Assembly: GCF_032248695.1 (NCBI RefSeq)
Contig: NZ_JAVHXC010000006.1
Location: 190,801 to 254,800 of the forward strand
Source of the DNA: Dietzia sp032248695
Lineage (GTDB): Bacteria; Actinomycetota; Actinomycetes; Mycobacteriales; Mycobacteriaceae
Length of the DNA stretch: 64,000 nt
Reading direction: 5' to 3'
Shown: positions 61,905 to 64,000 of the stretch, piece by piece
Numbering within the stretch: position 1 is the first letter of the stretch
How the letters are laid out: the number at the start of each line of letters is the position of its first letter
The notes under the pieces: model-generated
What the model was told of the DNA's origin: nothing
Database searches by the model: none
The model's input: only the letters and a program-made list of their open reading frames with translations
Made by a program: the position numbers and the translations under genes

Positions 61905-63892
61905 CCGAGCTGCGTCCCCTGGTCCGCCGCGGCTCCGAGCTTCTCGCCGCGCTCCTGGTGGCCGGGCTCGTCGGGGCCGCGACCTACCTCGCCATCGACT
62001 CCCTGCCGTTCGCCGAGCCCAGTTGGCTGCCCGAGACGTTCGGCGGAACGCTCGCCGCGCTGGTCGTCATCGCCGCCGGATGGCTGCTGCTCCGCCGCTC
62101 GACCGGCCCCCGGACCCTGTGGGCACTGGGCACGGTCGGCCCCGCGTTCCTCGCGTCCTCCCACCTGAGCCTCCTCCTGAACGGCACCCCCCACTACCTC
62201 TTCGGCCTGGGTGGCGATCAGCTCAACCGCGTCGCCTACGTCACCCGCTTCGCCGACTCCCCCGCAATCGCCGACCCCTTCTACGCCGACGCCGCGCCGT
62301 TCTATCCGCCGCAGTGGTTCTGGGTGGGCGGGCGCCTCGCGGACATGGCCGGAGTCGAGGGGTGGGCCTTCTACAAGCCGTACGCGATCCTCACCATGGC
62401 CATCGCCGGCGCGATCGCGTTCGTGGCCTGGCGCTGGCTCGTCCCCGCCCGGCTGGCCGTCCTGTTCGGCCTCACCACCTCCGTGATCGGTGGTCACACC
62501 AACGCCTACGAGCCGTACTCGTGGATCCTCATCTGCCTGCTCCCGCAGGTCGTGGTGGCGACGTTCCTGCTCTGCGCGCGCGCCGCCGCGGCCCGGGCGG
62601 AGACCTCGGTAGACCGCCGGCCCACGTGGCCGCTGGTCATGACCATCGGGGTCTACCTCGGCTGGGCCGCCCTCGGGTACACGCTCATCGCGGGTTTCGC
62701 CGCGCTGATGGTGGGCCTCGTCGTCGTCCTCCACGCCTGGTACCACCGCGCCGACCGCGCCGTGGTCGGGGCACTGCTCGGCCGACTCGCGGCGATGGCG
62801 GCGATCTCCGCGGCGATCGCGTTGGTGTTCTGGCACCGCTACCTGCTCGCCGTGCTCGGCGGGGCGGAGACCGAACCGTCGGTGGCCAACGATTTCGCGC
62901 CCGAGGTGGCCTCGCGGTGGCCGCTGCCGATGTTCGAGCCGTCCGCGGCCGGGTTGTTGTGTCTCGTCGGGGCGGTGTGGCTGGTCGTCACCGTGTGGCC
63001 CGGTGGCGCCGGCGCGGCGACCGCGCGTGCGGCGGAGTCGATGCGGGCGCGACTCGGCGCCGACACCGCGGCCGGCCACGACGTCGACGCCGACACCGCG
63101 CTCCGTGACACCGGACCGCTCCCCTCCTCCGGGCGCCGGCTCGTGCTGGCGCGGGCGCTCGCACTGACCGTGGTCGCCGCCCTCGGCTGGTACGTCCTGT
63201 CCGGCCTGCGCGCGGTCACCGGGAGCACGCTGCTGCCGTTCCGCATGATCCCCGTCGTGACCCTGGCGCTCGCGCTGGCGGGGATCGTCGGCGCGCTCAC
63301 CCTGGCTCGGTGGGCGATCCGCACCTCCCCCGGGCCGTCCCGCGGGCGGGTGACCGCGGCCGCGGTGGTGGTGGCCGGGCTCGCCGCCGTTCAGCTGGTG
63401 CAGCACGTCTCCGACGAGGACGCGCACTTCGCCGCGGTGGCGCGGGAGAACCCCGGGGTGCCGCACGACATCCTGGGGGCGATCGATGAGATGACCGACG
63501 ATCGCACGCCGTCCGACCTGGTGGTGTTGACCGCGGACCCGTCGCTCTACGCGTACCGGCCCTTCCACACGTTCCAGGCCCCGGCCCAGGCGTATGCGAC
63601 CCCGGCGGGCCGGTACGAAGCGCGGCTCGACGAGATCCGCCGCTGGTCCGACACCGACTCGCCGGGCGAGCTGACCGCGGCGATCGACTCGAGCTCGTTC
63701 CGCGGACCTGACGTGCTGGTGCTTGACCGGGAGGGCTCCCGGCGGTGGATCTTCCCGGCCATGGTCAACGTGATGCCGCAAAGCCAGAACAATGTGCGGG
63801 AGGAAATCGTGTTCGTTCCTCGCCAGTTCGACGATCCCGCGCTGTTCGACGTCCGCGAGGTGGGGTCTCGGATGGTGATCGTCCGGCGCTGA
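61901..63892 (+). CDS. aftA: Galactan 5-O-arabinofuranosyltransferase AftA
   Basis: AftA adds the first arabinofuranose from decaprenyl-phosphoryl arabinose to galactan, on the outer face of the membrane. The 663 residues hold about 11-13 transmembrane segments and a C-terminal extracellular domain of about 170 residues. Landmarks of the GT-C fold include GLGGDQLNRVAYVTRFAD with its Asp-Gln, PPQWFWVGGRLADM, and AFYKPYAI. The gene is specific to arabinogalactan-making mycolata, which supports the taxonomic reading. Translationally coupled to the flippase-like gene. Confidence 0.93.
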   Translation: MTELRPLVRRGSELLAALLVAGLVGAATYLAIDSLPFAEPSWLPETFGGTLAALVVIAAGWLLLRRSTGPRTLWALGTVGPAFLASSHLSLLLNGTPHYLFGLGGDQLNRVAYVTRFADSPAIADPFYADAAPFYPPQWFWVGGRLADMAGVEGWAFYKPYAILTMAIAGAIAFVAWRWLVPARLAVLFGLTTSVIGGHTNAYEPYSWILICLLPQVVVATFLLCARAAAARAETSVDRRPTWPLVMTIGVYLGWAALGYTLIAGFAALMVGLVVVLHAWYHRADRAVVGALLGRLAAMAAISAAIALVFWHRYLLAVLGGAETEPSVANDFAPEVASRWPLPMFEPSAAGLLCLVGAVWLVVTVWPGGAGAATARAAESMRARLGADTAAGHDVDADTALRDTGPLPSSGRRLVLARALALTVVAALGWYVLSGLRAVTGSTLLPFRMIPVVTLALALAGIVGALTLARWAIRTSPGPSRGRVTAAAVVVAGLAAVQLVQHVSDEDAHFAAVARENPGVPHDILGAIDEMTDDRTPSDLVVLTADPSLYAYRPFHTFQAPAQAYATPAGRYEARLDEIRRWSDTDSPGELTAAIDSSSFRGPDVLVLDREGSRRWIFPAMVNVMPQSQNNVREEIVFVPRQFDDPALFDVREVGSRMVIVRR

Positions 63893-63966
63893 CCCGGTTC
63901 CTCGGCCCCCGGGCCGCAAAGCCGGACAAGGCGGCGCAGGCGGAGCCGACCCTCCGACTCGCGGGG

Positions 63967-64000
63967 TCATGCTGCGGCCTCGGCGCCGTGCAGGTGTTGC
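63967..64000 (-). CDS. Possible C-terminus of a gene entering from the right
   Basis: On the minus strand an open frame ending QHLHGAEAAA and a TGA stop reaches the right edge. An ATG on the plus strand at 63969 (starting MLRPRRRAGV) is the competing reading. Only about ten codons are visible, so neither can be established. Confidence 0.25.
   Translation of the reverse strand, partial: QHLHGAEAAA

Noticed and set aside
61730..63970. 746-codon open frame antisense to aftA
   Set aside because: Low-complexity Gly/Arg-rich translation with no domain; aftA explains the region.
63969..64000. Start of a plus-strand gene at the right edge (MLRPRRRAGV)
   Set aside because: Only ten codons are visible, there is no clear ribosome site, and a minus-strand C-terminus explains the same bases equally well.

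Overview
The window is very GC-rich, actinobacterial chromosomal DNA. Gene content and order place it in the Mycobacteriales (mycolic-acid bacteria). The stretch from rlmB to ftsH follows, with gaps and insertions, the M. tuberculosis order Rv3579c to Rv3610c as I remember it, and an arabinogalactan arabinofuranosyltransferase (AftA) closes the window. Dietzia, or a close relative among the non-mycobacterial mycolata, is my best guess, but the genus is not proven by anything I can see. I see no rRNA, tRNA, CRISPR array, transposase or phage genes.

Layout. 1-5.7 kb: the end of an ectoine-type ABC uptake locus (ehuB), trehalose-phosphatase otsB, a zinc importer (znuABC) with a Zur-like operator, and an APH-family kinase. 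5.7-6.5 kb: a gene-free 52-bp tandem repeat array with inverted core copies. 6.5-15.3 kb: the core block rlmB-cysS-ispF-ispD-carD, then lpqE, disA, a secreted protein, carbonic anhydrase, mutY and the haem-degrading MhuD, which has an IdeR/DtxR-type box. 15.4-21.7 kb: a DedA-like protein and a sulfonate-utilisation cluster (ssuDCBA, ROK regulator, flavin reductase) with a perfect TAGAC-N6-GTCTA operator. 21.8-29.2 kb: clpC, hrpB, and three small envelope or hypothetical genes. 29.2-33.4 kb: lysS, glutaminase, a cysteine-less rhodanese-like protein and a LigB-type dioxygenase, with a second TAGAC-N6-GTCTA box. 33.4-43.6 kb: pantothenate/CoA genes (coaX, panD, panC, a DUF2520 protein), two membrane proteins, folate genes (folK, folB, folP, folE) and ftsH. 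43.7-48.2 kb: an insertion holding an amidase, a 43-residue peptide with a strong promoter, a DUF1059 gene, an ECF41-type sigma factor and an acyl-CoA synthetase. 48.3-52.0 kb: hpt, tilS, dacB, ppa. 52.1-54.2 kb: a dienoyl-CoA isomerase-like crotonase, a PspC-domain protein and an SDR. 54.2-60.6 kb: a Pls/PosA-type single-module NRPS, a winged-helix regulator with a membrane partner, and an M1 peptidase. 60.6-63.9 kb: a flippase-like membrane protein and aftA.

How it works together. Most genes are housekeeping: isoprenoid precursors, folate, CoA, tRNA charging, proteolysis, cell wall. They sit in tight operons with ATGA, GTGA or TGATG overlaps. The accessory parts are controlled by metal and sulfur regulation that can be read from the DNA: a Zur-like box at znuA, an iron box at mhuD, McbR-type boxes at the sulfur genes, a ClgR-type box at clpC and an ECF41-type promoter next to its sigma factor. 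Many genes have a TANNNT hexamer 6-8 nt before the start codon and are probably transcribed without a leader.

The observations most worth a second look are the phased 52-bp repeat array, the ECF41 promoter, the paired sulfur operators, the 43-residue peptide, and the poly-amino-acid synthetase beside an M1 peptidase.
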